Source: Paraphaeosphaeria minitans (taxonomy: Eukaryota > Ascomycota > Dothideomycetes > Pleosporales > Didymosphaeriaceae). Taken from it: 64,000 bases of DNA. Positions 33,884 to 44,363 of the stretch are shown here, in pieces (positions within the stretch are counted from its first letter, which is position 1; each line of letters begins with the position of its first letter). The position numbers and the translations under genes are program-made. The notes under the pieces were generated by a model that was not told the DNA's origin, did no database searches, and saw only the letters and a program-made list of their open reading frames with translations. The stretch spans positions 930,001 to 994,000 of the forward strand of contig WJXW01000007.1 in NCBI GenBank assembly GCA_015832175.1, read 5' to 3'.

Positions 33884-35695
33884 ATGAACCCCACCAATGG
33901 CTCTCCCCCGTCCAAGAGCAGCTCCACGCCTGCGACGTCGACCTTGCGCCCGCGAACACGTCGCTTGATATCAGTTGAAGATTCCTTGAACCCGCCCGCC
34001 AGGAGCGCCAGAACGTCTCCGTTTGGCTCTCGCGCCGTCTCGCCCACTCCCGGCGGCGCCCGTGCCCCAAGCTACAACGCCCCATCGGTGCCCACGTCTT
34101 CGTTCGAGCGCTCGGGCTCGCAGTCGCTACGAGTGGGTAGAGATGCCCAGAAAACACTATCAGGAATATGGGGGAACTCGTGGTCCGCTATCCAGGACCT
34201 GGCGACCAATGTGCTCGGTAACGAGGCAGGCGCAAAGAACACATCAGCAGCTACAAGAAAGCGGAAACCGTTGCTCGGCTCGCACCGTCGCACTTCCACC
34301 AGCGCGCCGCCCAAGCAATGGGGTCCCTCAGCGTCATCCACCGCCCACCTGGGCGCCGGCTCGCAAGAACAGAGGGAGAGCATGGTTCGAGCAATGAAAC
34401 GCAAAGACCTGCTTCTTGCTGACAGCCCCATGTCAGACTCGGTCGGCCGGCTGAAGAGAAGGAACTCTGATGACCGCATGAGCTTGTCGGCACCGCCTGG
34501 AGAAAACGACGACCGCGACGCCCTCATATACATCCACAACGTGCGCCCGCAGGACACGCTCGCGGGCATTACCATCAAGTTCAGCTGCCAGCCTGCGGTG
34601 CTCCGAAAGGCCAATCGCATGTGGCCCAACGACAGCGTGCAGACAAAGAAGACGATTGTCCTGCCTGTAGATGCGTGTGGAGTGAAGGGGCGTCCTGTGG
34701 CGGGCCCTACTGCCTATCAAGATGAGGATCTGCTCCTTGGAGACTGGAGCCATAACCCAGGAGACAGCTCCGATGGTCTGCCCAACGGCTGGACCGCTTC
34801 GCGACCCAAAGGCTCCGACACGTCGTCCACGCTCTCACCTTCGGTATCCAATGCCGACTCAGAACCGCCATGGAAACACGACTCATGGGTACTCTTTCCC
34901 AACGATAAAGAACCGATAGAGATAGGTCGCATGCCGCGAAGAGAACTGGGCTTCTTTCCTCCTGCCAGACGGAAGTCTATCGTCTTCTCAGATGCATCGA
35001 CACCGAGGGCTTCCGTTGACATGCCGCCGTCTTCTACCTCGAACTCTCCCACTACCAGTATCTCGCGACCTCGAGCATCGAGCAACCTGTCCAGTGTATG
35101 CGCACCGTACCAAGGACGCCCCCGAAACACATCGGGGTTTCATCTGCATGGACCGGGAGGCGTAGGGACAATGGGCAAGAACGTGCGAAGTCCTGGTCCC
35201 GGTCAAGACCCACTCAACAAAATGTTTGCTGCACATCTGCCCAACGTCGAACCGCCGCCGGATCAAGAGTACTTTACGCCTTGGGCACCAGGTCTGCTCG
35301 AAGCCGATCCTGGGAAGGTACACCATGGCGGCTCCGGTGCACTCACTCCGTCGGGAGGCGCAGGTCTCGATTTACAAGAAATTGGCGGCGCCATCGAGGG
35401 GTGGGTACGTAAGGTGGGAACGCAAGCATCGAAGCTGTTGGCGGAACCATCAACACCCGGGAAAGGCAGGCGTTCTGCCGTACCTGTCATCGGAGCGGTG
35501 GGAGGCGATCTGGGCGATCTGATTGAGCTACGGGACGATGCATTTGAGATTGGAGATGGAGAAGAGGACAGAGGAAGGATGGGGCGAAGCGACTCTCGCA
35601 TACCAACGAACGAGCAGTACCAACAAGCAGGGCCTGACTTCAACCTTGTGCTACGGGCTAGACAGCCGAATAAAGGCAGCGGCAAGAACGACTGA
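33884..35695 (+). CDS. LysM domain-containing protein, intracellular type
   Basis: This is a single-exon, 603-aa protein with one LysM module at about residues 215-262: IYIHNVRPQDTLAGITIKF, then LRKANRMWPNDSVQTKKTI and VLPVDAC. There is no signal peptide, and the flanks are Ser/Pro/Arg-rich and disordered, so it is probably cytosolic or nuclear rather than a chitin-binding effector. Other conserved spots are SGIWGNSWSAIQDLATNVLG near residue 93, WVLFPNDKEPIEIGRMPRRELGFF-like text in the middle (only partly quoted here), and EIGGAIEGWVRKVGTQASKL before a Gly-rich tail. Fungal relatives are annotated only by the LysM domain. ATG 33884 is the first in frame. Function and ligand are unknown. Confidence 0.85.
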   Translation: MNPTNGSPPSKSSSTPATSTLRPRTRRLISVEDSLNPPARSARTSPFGSRAVSPTPGGARAPSYNAPSVPTSSFERSGSQSLRVGRDAQKTLSGIWGNSWSAIQDLATNVLGNEAGAKNTSAATRKRKPLLGSHRRTSTSAPPKQWGPSASSTAHLGAGSQEQRESMVRAMKRKDLLLADSPMSDSVGRLKRRNSDDRMSLSAPPGENDDRDALIYIHNVRPQDTLAGITIKFSCQPAVLRKANRMWPNDSVQTKKTIVLPVDACGVKGRPVAGPTAYQDEDLLLGDWSHNPGDSSDGLPNGWTASRPKGSDTSSTLSPSVSNADSEPPWKHDSWVLFPNDKEPIEIGRMPRRELGFFPPARRKSIVFSDASTPRASVDMPPSSTSNSPTTSISRPRASSNLSSVCAPYQGRPRNTSGFHLHGPGGVGTMGKNVRSPGPGQDPLNKMFAAHLPNVEPPPDQEYFTPWAPGLLEADPGKVHHGGSGALTPSGGAGLDLQEIGGAIEGWVRKVGTQASKLLAEPSTPGKGRRSAVPVIGAVGGDLGDLIELRDDAFEIGDGEEDRGRMGRSDSRIPTNEQYQQAGPDFNLVLRARQPNKGSGKND

Positions 35696-36002
35696 AAGTA
35701 TGCCATGGCTTGTGGCTAGAATCAACGGAGTTTGGGGGCACGTATTCAGTTGGATGGCATCAACGCAGGGTTTGAGCGTTCTGGCGTAGGAGAATAGGAA
35801 TGATTTTGTTATATACCTGCAACAAGCTCACGGCTACGCCCTATCTCTAGACAAATGACATGTTAGTCTGGACACAGAATCATGGGCACTGTTGCTCCTT
35901 CGTCGTCACGAAAGCCAGGTCTCGTGACCTGGCCTGAATGGGCGAATAATGCCCCGTGCTTGATCTCCAATTCGATTTCACTTGGGCATCCGGTGTCATG
36001 AC
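35696..36002. other. Short intergenic spacer
   Basis: This spacer of about 300 bases lies between the LysM gene and the aminopeptidase leader. Nothing beyond presumed terminator and promoter sequence is visible. Confidence 0.4.
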
Positions 36003-36251
36003 ATGCCATCCCTCTATTTGATGAACGGACAATCTGTGTGTGGCTTGCGCGCTTGGGCGACGCCTCTGGCGCGGTCCCATGTTGGAAACGGCAGGTGTTT
36101 TCTTCCACGGCCAGCGACGGCTTTCTGTCGCCGGTCCCACTCCGCCGCACCCTCACTTCGCATAGCCTCGACCCCAAACTCCATCTTCGCTTCACCGCAA
36201 AACAGCAATATCGCAAGAGCACGGAATCGCCGAGGGGCGCTGTATTCGACC

Positions 36252-38254
36252 ATGCACAAAGCGCCTGCCGCCAAGATCACGGTGCCAATGACGGATCCCA
36301 ATGTCAAGATCAGAACGCCGAGAGACCCGAACACGCTGTCCAATTACCACAATTTCTTGACCAAACACACTGTAGCCGAGTTCGAGATCGACTTTGAGAG
36401 CAAGGTGCTTAACGGAGGGGTCGAATTGACATTGGAGAGTTTGACCGACGCTGAAGCCAAGGAAGTCGTACTGGACACCAGGTTGGTGTTCCCCTCTCCG
36501 CGATTTGAAAGAGTCCGGGGTCCAAGCGCCATGCGTATTCTACGATACTGACATGTTTGCACAGCTTCCTGGACGTCAAGGATGTCAAGCTTGATGGCAA
36601 GGACGTCAAGTGGAACTTGAGCGAGCGCATTGAGCCGTATGGTGCACCCTTGACCGTTACCCTTGAGAAGGGTGTACCGAAGGGCGAGAGCATCAAGATC
36701 GCGGTCAAGGTTTCCACGACAGACAAGTGCACTGCACTGCAGTGGATGACGCCGGCGCAGACGTCGAACAAGAAGCACCCCTACATGTTCTCGCAGTGCC
36801 AGGCAATTCACGCACGCTCCGTGTTCCCGTGCCAGGACACGCCTGATGTCAAGTCGACTTTTGAGTTCAAGCTTCGATCTCCGCTTCCTGTTCTTGCTTC
36901 TGGCTTGCCCACAGGCTCTCACCAGTACGAGGAAGGCAAGAACGGCAAAGCTGGATCCCTGCTGTACACCTTCGAGCAGAAGGTTCCAATTCCGAGCTAT
37001 TTGTTTGCAGTAGCGAGCGGTGACATCGCTGCCGCTACCATCGGCCCGCGAAGTCTCATCAACACTGGTCCGGAGGAGCTCCTCGAGTGCCAACAGGAAC
37101 TCGAAGGCGAGATGGAACCCTTCATGGAAGCAATTCACTCCATCGTCAAAGTGCCCTATCAATGGACTCAGTACAACTGCCTAATCCTGCCGCCCTCCTT
37201 CCCCTACGGTGGCATGGAAAACCCAGTGTGGACATACGCCACGCCTTCCATCATCTCCGGCGACAAGCAAAACATCGATGTCATCGCGCATGAACTTTCG
37301 CATTCCTGGTCTGGCAACTTGGTAAGCGCAGGGAGCTGGGAGCACTTCTGGCTCAATGAGGGCTGGACTACGTATCTGGAGCGTAGAATTGCAGGCTATC
37401 TGCACGGAGAAGAACACCGCCACTTCTCCGCAATCATTGGCTGGAAAGCCCTTGAAGACTCCATCAAGAACTATGGAGATGACCACGAATACACGAAGCT
37501 TATCGTTGATCTCAAGGGCAAGGATCCAGATGACGCGTTCAGCTCGATCCCCTACGAGAAGGGCTTCCACGCGCTCTACGCTTTTGAGCTCTTACTAGGC
37601 AAGGACAAGTGGGACACGTTCATTCCGCACTACTTTGACACGTTCAAGTTCAAATCGCTCGACAGCTACGACTTCAAAGCATGCCTTATCGACTTCTTCG
37701 CCCAGGACGCAGAGGCCGCAAAGAAGCTCGGCGAGTTTGACTGGGATAACCTCTTCTACACACCTGGCTTACCGAAGAAGCCCGAGTTTGACGACACGAT
37801 GGTCAAGACGTGCTACGAACTCGCCTCCAAGTGGGAAGCCCGAATCTCAAAGAAAGACATCTCCTTCACCCCCAAGGCTTCCGATATCGACGGCTGGGTA
37901 GCCAATCAATCCGTCGTGTTTCTCGAGCGCCTTCAAGCCATCTCCGAGTCCTTCACACCCGAAGACGTACACCTGCTTGGCGAGGCTTACGGCTACACGA
38001 CTACCAAGAACATCGAAGTTCTGAGCCGTTTCTACACTGTCGCACTGCGCGCAAAGGCAGAGGAAACGTACCAGCCCACGGCGGAGCTTTTGGGCAGGAT
38101 TGGACGCATGAAGTTTGTGAGGCCGCTGTTCAGACTGTTGGAGAAGGCGGACCGCGATCTCGCCGTCAAGACGTTTGAGAAGAACAGGGACTTTTACCAT
38201 CCGATTTGCAGACAGATGGTGGGGAAGGACCTGTTTGGGGAGGAAAAGAAGTAG
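36252..38254 (+). CDS. Leukotriene-A4-hydrolase-like aminopeptidase (M1 family)
   Basis: This is a zinc aminopeptidase with epoxide-hydrolase relatives, the fungal counterpart of LTA4H/yeast Lap2. Exons 36252-36481 and 36565-38254 give 639 aa; the GTTGGT donor joins VVLDT/SFLDVKDV. Key motifs are the exopeptidase GGMENP, the zinc site HELSHSWSGN with downstream NEGWTTYLE (third ligand Glu), and FALYAFELLL-like helices. An armadillo-type C-terminal domain ends in KKDLFGEEKK-like sequence. The frame is open upstream: an in-frame ATG at 36003 would add 83 residues with no Asp or Glu and many Arg, a plausible mitochondrial presequence. ATG 36252 (MHKAPAAKITVPM) matches the cytosolic form. Confidence in the family is very high. 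Confidence 0.95.
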
Positions 38255-38507
38255 ATGGTAGAATAGTACATCTTGGATACAATATTGAAGACAAAACAAA
38301 GCAAAACGCACTTTCACGATCATTCATACGCTGCATGTTGAAGTGAGTTCTTTAGTCAGATATTCACTCCACTCCCACATGCAAAGTAGTGTATATCGCG
38401 ATAGAAGCTAAGGTCTTCGCCATTGAGATCCCTGCACTACTATTGAGTGTCGACACCCCTATGCTCCTATCAAACCCAGTCGTATACGTTGACGCGAGAG
38501 TCCTCAA

Positions 38508-39182
38508 TCAAGCCTTCTCCCCATTCGGAATCTTCTCATACGCCCTCTTCACCGCCTCCAACCCCCCAATCCCCTCCAACCACGCCTTAACCTTGGGATA
38601 CTCATCCAACGACAGTCCCGCAAACCCATGCTGATACACCCACGGATAAAAGTGGCAATCAACCACGCTCGGCTTCTCCCCTCCCACCACGAACCTACCC
38701 CCACTCCTGCCCAGCTGCTCCTCCAGCACCCCAAAGCACCGATACGACTGCTCCTCGTACCGCCTCAGCGCGCCCTCAATCTTCTCCGGATGGTAGTGCC
38801 TGAACCAATTCACCTGCCCCATCATCGGGCCCAGCGTGCTGGCCAGGAAAAACACCCACTGCTCCTGCTCGACCCTGCTCCTCTCGTCGTCCTGCGGTCC
38901 CAGGCCCGTCTCCTCCGCGTCGTACACGCGCACGAGGTAGTTGAGGCAGGCGCCGCTCTCCCACGAGGTGATGCCCGTGTTTGGGTCCTCGAGCGCGGGG
39001 ACGCGGCCGTTGGGGTTGATCTTGGTGAAGGCGGGGCCCTTGACGCCGTTGGGGGCGTCGCCGAAGTCCCAGAGCTTGACGGTGTAGGGGAGGGAGAGGA
39101 GCTCGAGGGCGATGGCGACTTTGTAGGGGTTCGGGCCTGTGGTGTGGGCGTGCAGGACGAGGGGTTTGAGGGAAGACGACAT
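38508..39182 (-). CDS. Glutathione S-transferase, Ure2-like
   Basis: This cytosolic glutathione transferase conjugates glutathione to electrophiles. It is a single exon of 224 aa, the standard length. The N-terminal thioredoxin-like domain has HTTGPNPYKVAIALELL, the cis-Pro segment NPNGRVPALEDP and the glutathione gamma-Glu site WESGACLNYLV. The alpha-helical C-domain contains QWVFFLASTLGPMMGQVNWF and the N-capping-box region KPSVVDCHFYPWVYQHGFAG. MSSSLKPLVLHAHTTGPNP is a normal Ure2/GST start. It is convergent with the M1 aminopeptidase. An overlapping 298-codon frame on the plus strand is a GC-driven shadow. Confidence 0.93.
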   Translation of the reverse strand: MSSSLKPLVLHAHTTGPNPYKVAIALELLSLPYTVKLWDFGDAPNGVKGPAFTKINPNGRVPALEDPNTGITSWESGACLNYLVRVYDAEETGLGPQDDERSRVEQEQWVFFLASTLGPMMGQVNWFRHYHPEKIEGALRRYEEQSYRCFGVLEEQLGRSGGRFVVGGEKPSVVDCHFYPWVYQHGFAGLSLDEYPKVKAWLEGIGGLEAVKRAYEKIPNGEKA

Positions 39183-40184
39183 TTTTGTAGTTGTGGTTTC
39201 GGGGTGAAGTGCTGTTTGGATGGTACTGTGACGGTGCGGTTGGCTGCTGTTCTACCAAGGTGGATTGGATGTGGGGATGTAGGGAGGTATTTGAACACTG
39301 TCTACGGAGGAGTTCGTGTTTTATTAATAATCCTCCACCTTGGCGTGCATCGCTCGTGTACCTACCTATCGGCGCAGGTTACGTATGAGAACACTTTACT
39401 ACCCAATCAGAGGCATATAGGAGTGCGTAATGGCTTACATTACTGTAGCTTAGCACCGAGTGCACCCCGTCAGCAAAACGTTCCACCTGGCAAGGGCTAT
39501 CTAGCTCGTTTAGGTGGTAGGTAGGTAGGTAGGAAAGTCAGATATAGAAATATTAGTGTTCGCGTTAAAGGTAGGTAGGTACGGTACGGTAGGTAATCAA
39601 TAAGAACGAGCTCCTTCGTACATCACCGCCACCGCGGGGTTGCCGCTACATGAAGTTGCAATCCTTACAAATGCATTGCGTGGAGGATGCGATCAACACC
39701 GGTAGTCGATCGCGGTAGATAGTGTTACTGTTGGGGTAAGTTGGGGTAGATTCGGAGGCGGTACCTATCCCAAGCCTTCCGAGTTCTTGTAGGTACCTAA
39801 GCAATCGGAGTAGTTTGGGGCGCCACAAGACGTTCGGTGCTGGTACGATCACAACTCGGGCCGATGATTATTTCTTTGGCATGATAAACAGGCGAAAGGA
39901 ACTGGAAGCTATCTAGGTATCTACAAGGCCCCCGCAGGGTTGGTGTCCCGTGACGTCGGATGCTAGATACCTACCGTAATCGATAACGTCCAGGGGTGGA
40001 ACCTGTGGGTCCTGCGCACAAAATTTTGAGCAGCAAGCGACGTCGCGACTACAGCATGCTGGCGGATGTTGATCTTGAGGGACGCAATCGTGCAGAGTTC
40101 TGTCGAATACCGTGTACATATCCCATTTTATTTGGTGGTCGCCGTATGAAATCACGGCAATGCACGTGTTCAGAACATTCACTT
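39183..40184. other. Intergenic region with TAGG/GTAC-rich repeats
   Basis: There is no gene. The spacer is dotted with TAGGTAGG and GTACGGTACGG runs (39,511-39,533 and 39,570-39,590) and with GTACCTA words. Similar words occur at 21,304, 45,141 and 60,490. Confidence 0.5.
39511..39590. repeat. TAGG tetranucleotide runs
   Basis: Two short arrays of TAGG units are separated by about 40 bases, the second running into GTACGGTACGG. They look like simple microsatellites in the spacer upstream of the glutathione transferase gene. Confidence 0.6.
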
Positions 40185-40269
40185 GGTTGTGTAGTGTAGC
40201 GGTCATCACTTCGGATTCTGATCATGTTAGAACATTCCGGCGACCCCGGTTCGATTCCGGGCACGACCT
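40185..40269 (+). tRNA. tRNA-Gln (anticodon CUG) with 13-nt intron
   Basis: A cloverleaf can be drawn. The acceptor stem GGTTGTG (40185-40191) pairs with CACGACC (40262-40268). The D arm is GTGTAGCGGTCATCAC. The anticodon stem TCGGA pairs with TCCGG. The loop is TTCTGA plus T after removal of a 13-nt intron just 3-prime of position 37. The T arm is CCCGG-TTCGATT-CCGGG, which includes a consensus B box GGTTCGATTCC. The anticodon CTG reads CAG. The discriminator base is T. A short T-run (CTCTTTTGC) follows as the Pol III terminator. The intron position is the standard one for nuclear tRNAs. Confidence 0.85.
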
Positions 40270-40547
40270 CTCTTTTGCTGCTGCCTTCCTTTATTACCCC
40301 TTCAGCCAAGGCTGTTGAATTTTCCTTTTTTTCTCATTCATTTTGCTTCTGGTTGCACCCTGTTGCAGTCTTCATAGTCCTATGAAAGGGGTGGCTCATC
40401 AGGCTATGACGGGAGAGAGAGAGTACTTTGCCAGGTACCTGTATAGAGCTGAGCTGTACTGAGGATCTAGCAATGCATATAATACGTGAATCAACATCGC
40501 GCCCCAGATACAAACCCGTAACGCCATCGTTACCATAATTCATATCA

Positions 40548-43500
40548 TCAAAACGGCGCTTGAGCCACCTCGGCCGCAACACCAACGACATAACAGAACG
40601 CCCCCGCCCAAATCACAGTCTTAACCACACCGCTCACACCCTCCCTTCCTCTCTGCTTCTTCTGCGGCGCCTCCTGGTTCGTCTTTGACTTATTCACTTC
40701 CCTGTGATACTCATCCGCCTTCCTACGCCTCTCCGCAAAGTCCCGATCCATATCCGATCCCACGCTTACGAAGCCCGTTGGACTCAGTGTCGTGGTCCCA
40801 TCCACGGGATTGATTCCTTTCCATCCCTCTGCATCGTCGGTGTCGACCTTCTCTACGCCTGGCCTGTCCACGGTGATCATGCTGTTCTTTTCGGCTGTGT
40901 CGTTGGACGGCGAAGCTGTTCGCACGCTGAGCACATCTGGCTTTACTTGGAGGACGTGAAAGGACTCCGGGAGTTGATCGACGAACTTTGCGGGGTGGGA
41001 AAGGGTGGCGAGCGCTTCGTGCAGGGGGATGGGCGTGATGGATGGGTTGGGCTGAGGGACTTGTGATGTGGTGATGGAGAGCTTGTCCGTCTCTGCGTTG
41101 TAGATGAGTGTTTTGTAAGATATGGGAACGTAGGTATCCGTTGCGGCCTCGTAGCTGTACTCGTTTTCCGGAGTCATTGAACTGGCTTGGGTTTCAATGG
41201 TGGCGTTGTCTGGAGAAGAGATGTGCTGCTTTATTCCGGTGGTTCGTAGTGAGTCCTCTTGAACAGGGTCTGTAGCCTTCGTGATCAAAGGCTGCAACTC
41301 CTCAAGTATCGTAGCCTCATCGATAATGTCCTTCTTCGGTTCTGCTTCAAATTCAACTGTGCCTTTTGTCGTTGCACCATCATCGTTACGCACAGAAACG
41401 GAGTCGCTTGTGTATGCCAAACCTTCACCAGTAATAGTAGGTGAAATCTCGTCTTCCTTGAGCATCTGTATCGAGGGTTGTCGCTGGGTTATCTTGCTTT
41501 CCCCCATCTTCGCAATTCCCTCCACGGTCACTGCCGGTGCTTCCTCAGGCGGTACCTGCCAATGGTCCACAGTGATCGCCCCGTATGTGTCCTCATATGC
41601 CTTCTTGACCTCCTTCACCAATGCCCTATCGTTCCTCTCCTTCTTGGTTGTATTGACGGCATTATCTTCCGCGGCGTCTGCATCCTTGCCAAGGCTATCC
41701 AGTTGCAACCCGAATGGCCTGAACAGGCTGTGTGCTAGCGGGTTCGGGCCATCGAAGGATTTCCTGACGAAAGGCTTTTGCGGGTATTTGTACCCGTCAT
41801 CAGACAGACCGCGCATTGCGGCTTTCTGCTTGCTGACTTCGTCTTCCAACTTCGCATTGGCAGCGATGGTGACAATGGCCTGCTTCGGAGGGGTTTCTTT
41901 AGCAGCTACAGTTGCGAGAGCTTCCACAACTGAAGAGTCGGATAGGTCGACAGTCGACTCATCACTCTTCGTTGGCACCTCTTTTTCCGCCTCTAGATTG
42001 ATACCTAAAACCTGAATTGCCCTCGACACTAACCTCAAAAGCGCAAGCTGAGTATCCTGTAGTGTCAGAAGCCTGTGTAGCAACTCGCGAGCCACGAGTC
42101 CGCCTGAGGTTCCTGCCTCAACTTCAATACGTCCTTGTAGCCCAAAGATCGCCATGCGAGTGAGTTTATAATTCTTGCCAAGGACCTCAGAGGCGTATCT
42201 CAGACGCTTCCGCTGGAAAAGTGAAGGCCTCGAATCATTCTTCATGCCGTCGACAACTTCACAAGCCTTCTTATACTGCTTATCCGTGTCCAAGAGTTCC
42301 TGCCTTAGCTTTCCAATCCGTCTGTGTGCTGCAGTTTTCGAGGCATCCGCATCTGATGTCTCCTTCAAAGCGGAAGGCAAATCCCTGTAAAGTCTCACTG
42401 CCCCAGCAGAGGCTTTGATTTCGTCCCTGTTCAAGCGATCCGCCAGCTCCTGAGTTGCGGGTATGTCGTCAACGAGATCGTCCTTGATGCTTGCAAACGC
42501 GCGACGACCCTTCAGAACACCGATGCCAATGCCCTTCAAGAATTGTTCGTCCGCGTTTGACAGTTGCCCTGCCACCAGTTGCACCGGATCCTGCCAGAAA
42601 TGCTGCGCAAATACGTTGCCACCATTGTGTAACCATCTTAACATAAAGTCAAGACTGGTCTCGAGCACCGATACCGGTTTCGGAGTGAGGTTATCGGTCT
42701 TCTTTGCCGACGTGTTTTGTCTTGGCTCCCCCTCAGTCGACCTCGTCTGTTCTTGTGCCGGCGTCATCTGGCTCATCTTCCTTCGTACAAACTGACCATT
42801 CACTACTTGTGCTTCAAATAAAGAATCAATCTCCGGGGTGTCTTTGATATACTCTTCCTCGAGCTTTTGTCTGACAGCAGCTTTGTCCTCCCGATTGCCT
42901 TTTGTACGACCCATCGAAGCACGCACGTTGTCAGCAGTTAGGAAGTCTATATCATCTTTGGGCAGCTGCTTTAGAGCGTCCAAAGTCGACTTACGAGGGT
43001 TGGAAGATGTCCGGGCATCGTCCCGCATGAAGTTGATGTCCGTGTCCAAACTCGAAAGCTTGATATCTGGTAACTCATCAAGTTCTTTCGCTGCACCTTT
43101 GCTCGATGGGGGCACCCAGTCATCCGTTTTGATCCTCGGGTACGGGGATGAACTAGACTTGCCCGTGTTTCCAGACTTTTTTGAAGCATTGGTAACCTTC
43201 TGGTGTCGCTTCACTTCTTCACTGGTCTCTTCCACCCTGCTTTCAAACTCTTCAACCTCTCTCCTGCCCACCCGCGAACCGGCCGTGCCATTGAAATCAA
43301 TCACGGCTTTATGCGCAGTTGCTCCTAATTTGCTGTTAGACTTGGCAGGAGCTCGCGCATTCTGATCAACTCCGGCATTGTTCCCGTTGCGAGCCTTATC
43401 CTTGGCCGTCACATCAACAACCGGAACATCAGTCTTTCTTCTCGACTCCGAAATGGGGGTCCGCGCGGCTCTACGCTCCAACGCAGTCTGTCGCCAGTCC

Positions 43501-44363
43501 TTACTGTTTCTAGGCTCGGAAGCTTCGGGATCTGCTCTCATGTTGCCTACGGGAACCTCCTTGCTGAGAATGTTGGAAATGTCCGCTTGATTTTGATTTG
43601 CAGGAGGGGGGAATGATGATCGAACTTTCTCAGCATATGCTTTGCTTGCCTCGCTAGACGTTTTGGTGGAGGTCTGCTCCTGTGCCGCTGGGTCTCCCGG
43701 AATCCGTCGGTCTTTGTGAAGCACCTGCACAATATCCTCATGTAGATCTCCAGGGGTTTGGAACGAGCTCAACGGCTGCTCGCGCGGCCAGCGAGAGTCT
43801 GACGGACTCTTCACTGCTTCGTTCCCGGAGTCTTTTTCGAGCCAGCTATCCTTGAGCCAAGGCTTCCTGTATGATTGCTCACGATCTTCCGCCTCGCCAT
43901 GGTCGTTGTCCTCTATCTTCACGTTCCTTGGAAACCGCTTCTCGACCTTCTCCTGTTCTCCCTTGCTCTTACTCTCATGACGCAACCCCATATCCTCCAA
44001 TATCCATTGTGGTAAAGCCTTCTGCACCCATTCAAGTCCCTTCCTATGCATCTCCTTCTGCCTCTCAATATAGCCCTCCAGCCCGCGCCCCCTCAGCATC
44101 TCCTCGCGGGCGCCGAACAGCGCCTCGTACGGGTCCTGCTCGATGCGCTTCCTCCATCGGCGGATGTGTCGTTGCCGCATCCACTCGAGGTCCGACATGC
44201 CCCCGGGCTTCTCTCCATGACTGTTTTCCGAGTCGTCATTGTGTCTCGCGGAGGCGGCGCTAGTGTTGGAGAAGCTGCGCGAGGGGCGGAGGGCGGACCG
44301 GGTCGAGTGGCGGATGGGGGTACGAGACCACATCGCGGGATCGAGGCGCAGCATGTTCAGCAT
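40548..44363 (-). CDS. Large putative mitochondrial protein, conserved in fungi, function unknown
   Basis: This is an intronless frame of 1271 codons. The N-terminus MLNMLRLDPAMWSRTPIRHS with further Arg/Ser and RSFSNTSAASARHN looks like a mitochondrial presequence with a cleavage site near residue 40. The first 120 residues after it contain the conserved-looking island RWRKRIEQDPYEALFGAREE and WVQKALPQWILEDMG. Residues 130-550 are disordered, charged and Ser/Lys-rich. A more structured part follows (SLDFMLRWLHNGGNVFAQHF, then LRQELLDTDKQYKKACEVVD). The last 25 residues form a hydrophobic helix, VKTVIWAGAFCYVVGVAAEV, perhaps an inner-membrane anchor. Relatives are annotated vaguely as Ser/Thr-rich proteins. 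No enzyme motif is visible. Confidence 0.8.
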   Translation of the reverse strand: MLNMLRLDPAMWSRTPIRHSTRSALRPSRSFSNTSAASARHNDDSENSHGEKPGGMSDLEWMRQRHIRRWRKRIEQDPYEALFGAREEMLRGRGLEGYIERQKEMHRKGLEWVQKALPQWILEDMGLRHESKSKGEQEKVEKRFPRNVKIEDNDHGEAEDREQSYRKPWLKDSWLEKDSGNEAVKSPSDSRWPREQPLSSFQTPGDLHEDIVQVLHKDRRIPGDPAAQEQTSTKTSSEASKAYAEKVRSSFPPPANQNQADISNILSKEVPVGNMRADPEASEPRNSKDWRQTALERRAARTPISESRRKTDVPVVDVTAKDKARNGNNAGVDQNARAPAKSNSKLGATAHKAVIDFNGTAGSRVGRREVEEFESRVEETSEEVKRHQKVTNASKKSGNTGKSSSSPYPRIKTDDWVPPSSKGAAKELDELPDIKLSSLDTDINFMRDDARTSSNPRKSTLDALKQLPKDDIDFLTADNVRASMGRTKGNREDKAAVRQKLEEEYIKDTPEIDSLFEAQVVNGQFVRRKMSQMTPAQEQTRSTEGEPRQNTSAKKTDNLTPKPVSVLETSLDFMLRWLHNGGNVFAQHFWQDPVQLVAGQLSNADEQFLKGIGIGVLKGRRAFASIKDDLVDDIPATQELADRLNRDEIKASAGAVRLYRDLPSALKETSDADASKTAAHRRIGKLRQELLDTDKQYKKACEVVDGMKNDSRPSLFQRKRLRYASEVLGKNYKLTRMAIFGLQGRIEVEAGTSGGLVARELLHRLLTLQDTQLALLRLVSRAIQVLGINLEAEKEVPTKSDESTVDLSDSSVVEALATVAAKETPPKQAIVTIAANAKLEDEVSKQKAAMRGLSDDGYKYPQKPFVRKSFDGPNPLAHSLFRPFGLQLDSLGKDADAAEDNAVNTTKKERNDRALVKEVKKAYEDTYGAITVDHWQVPPEEAPAVTVEGIAKMGESKITQRQPSIQMLKEDEISPTITGEGLAYTSDSVSVRNDDGATTKGTVEFEAEPKKDIIDEATILEELQPLITKATDPVQEDSLRTTGIKQHISSPDNATIETQASSMTPENEYSYEAATDTYVPISYKTLIYNAETDKLSITTSQVPQPNPSITPIPLHEALATLSHPAKFVDQLPESFHVLQVKPDVLSVRTASPSNDTAEKNSMITVDRPGVEKVDTDDAEGWKGINPVDGTTTLSPTGFVSVGSDMDRDFAERRRKADEYHREVNKSKTNQEAPQKKQRGREGVSGVVKTVIWAGAFCYVVGVAAEVAQAPF

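Noticed and set aside
38628..39524. 298-codon plus-strand frame
   Set aside because: Antisense shadow of the glutathione transferase gene, which has clear family motifs.
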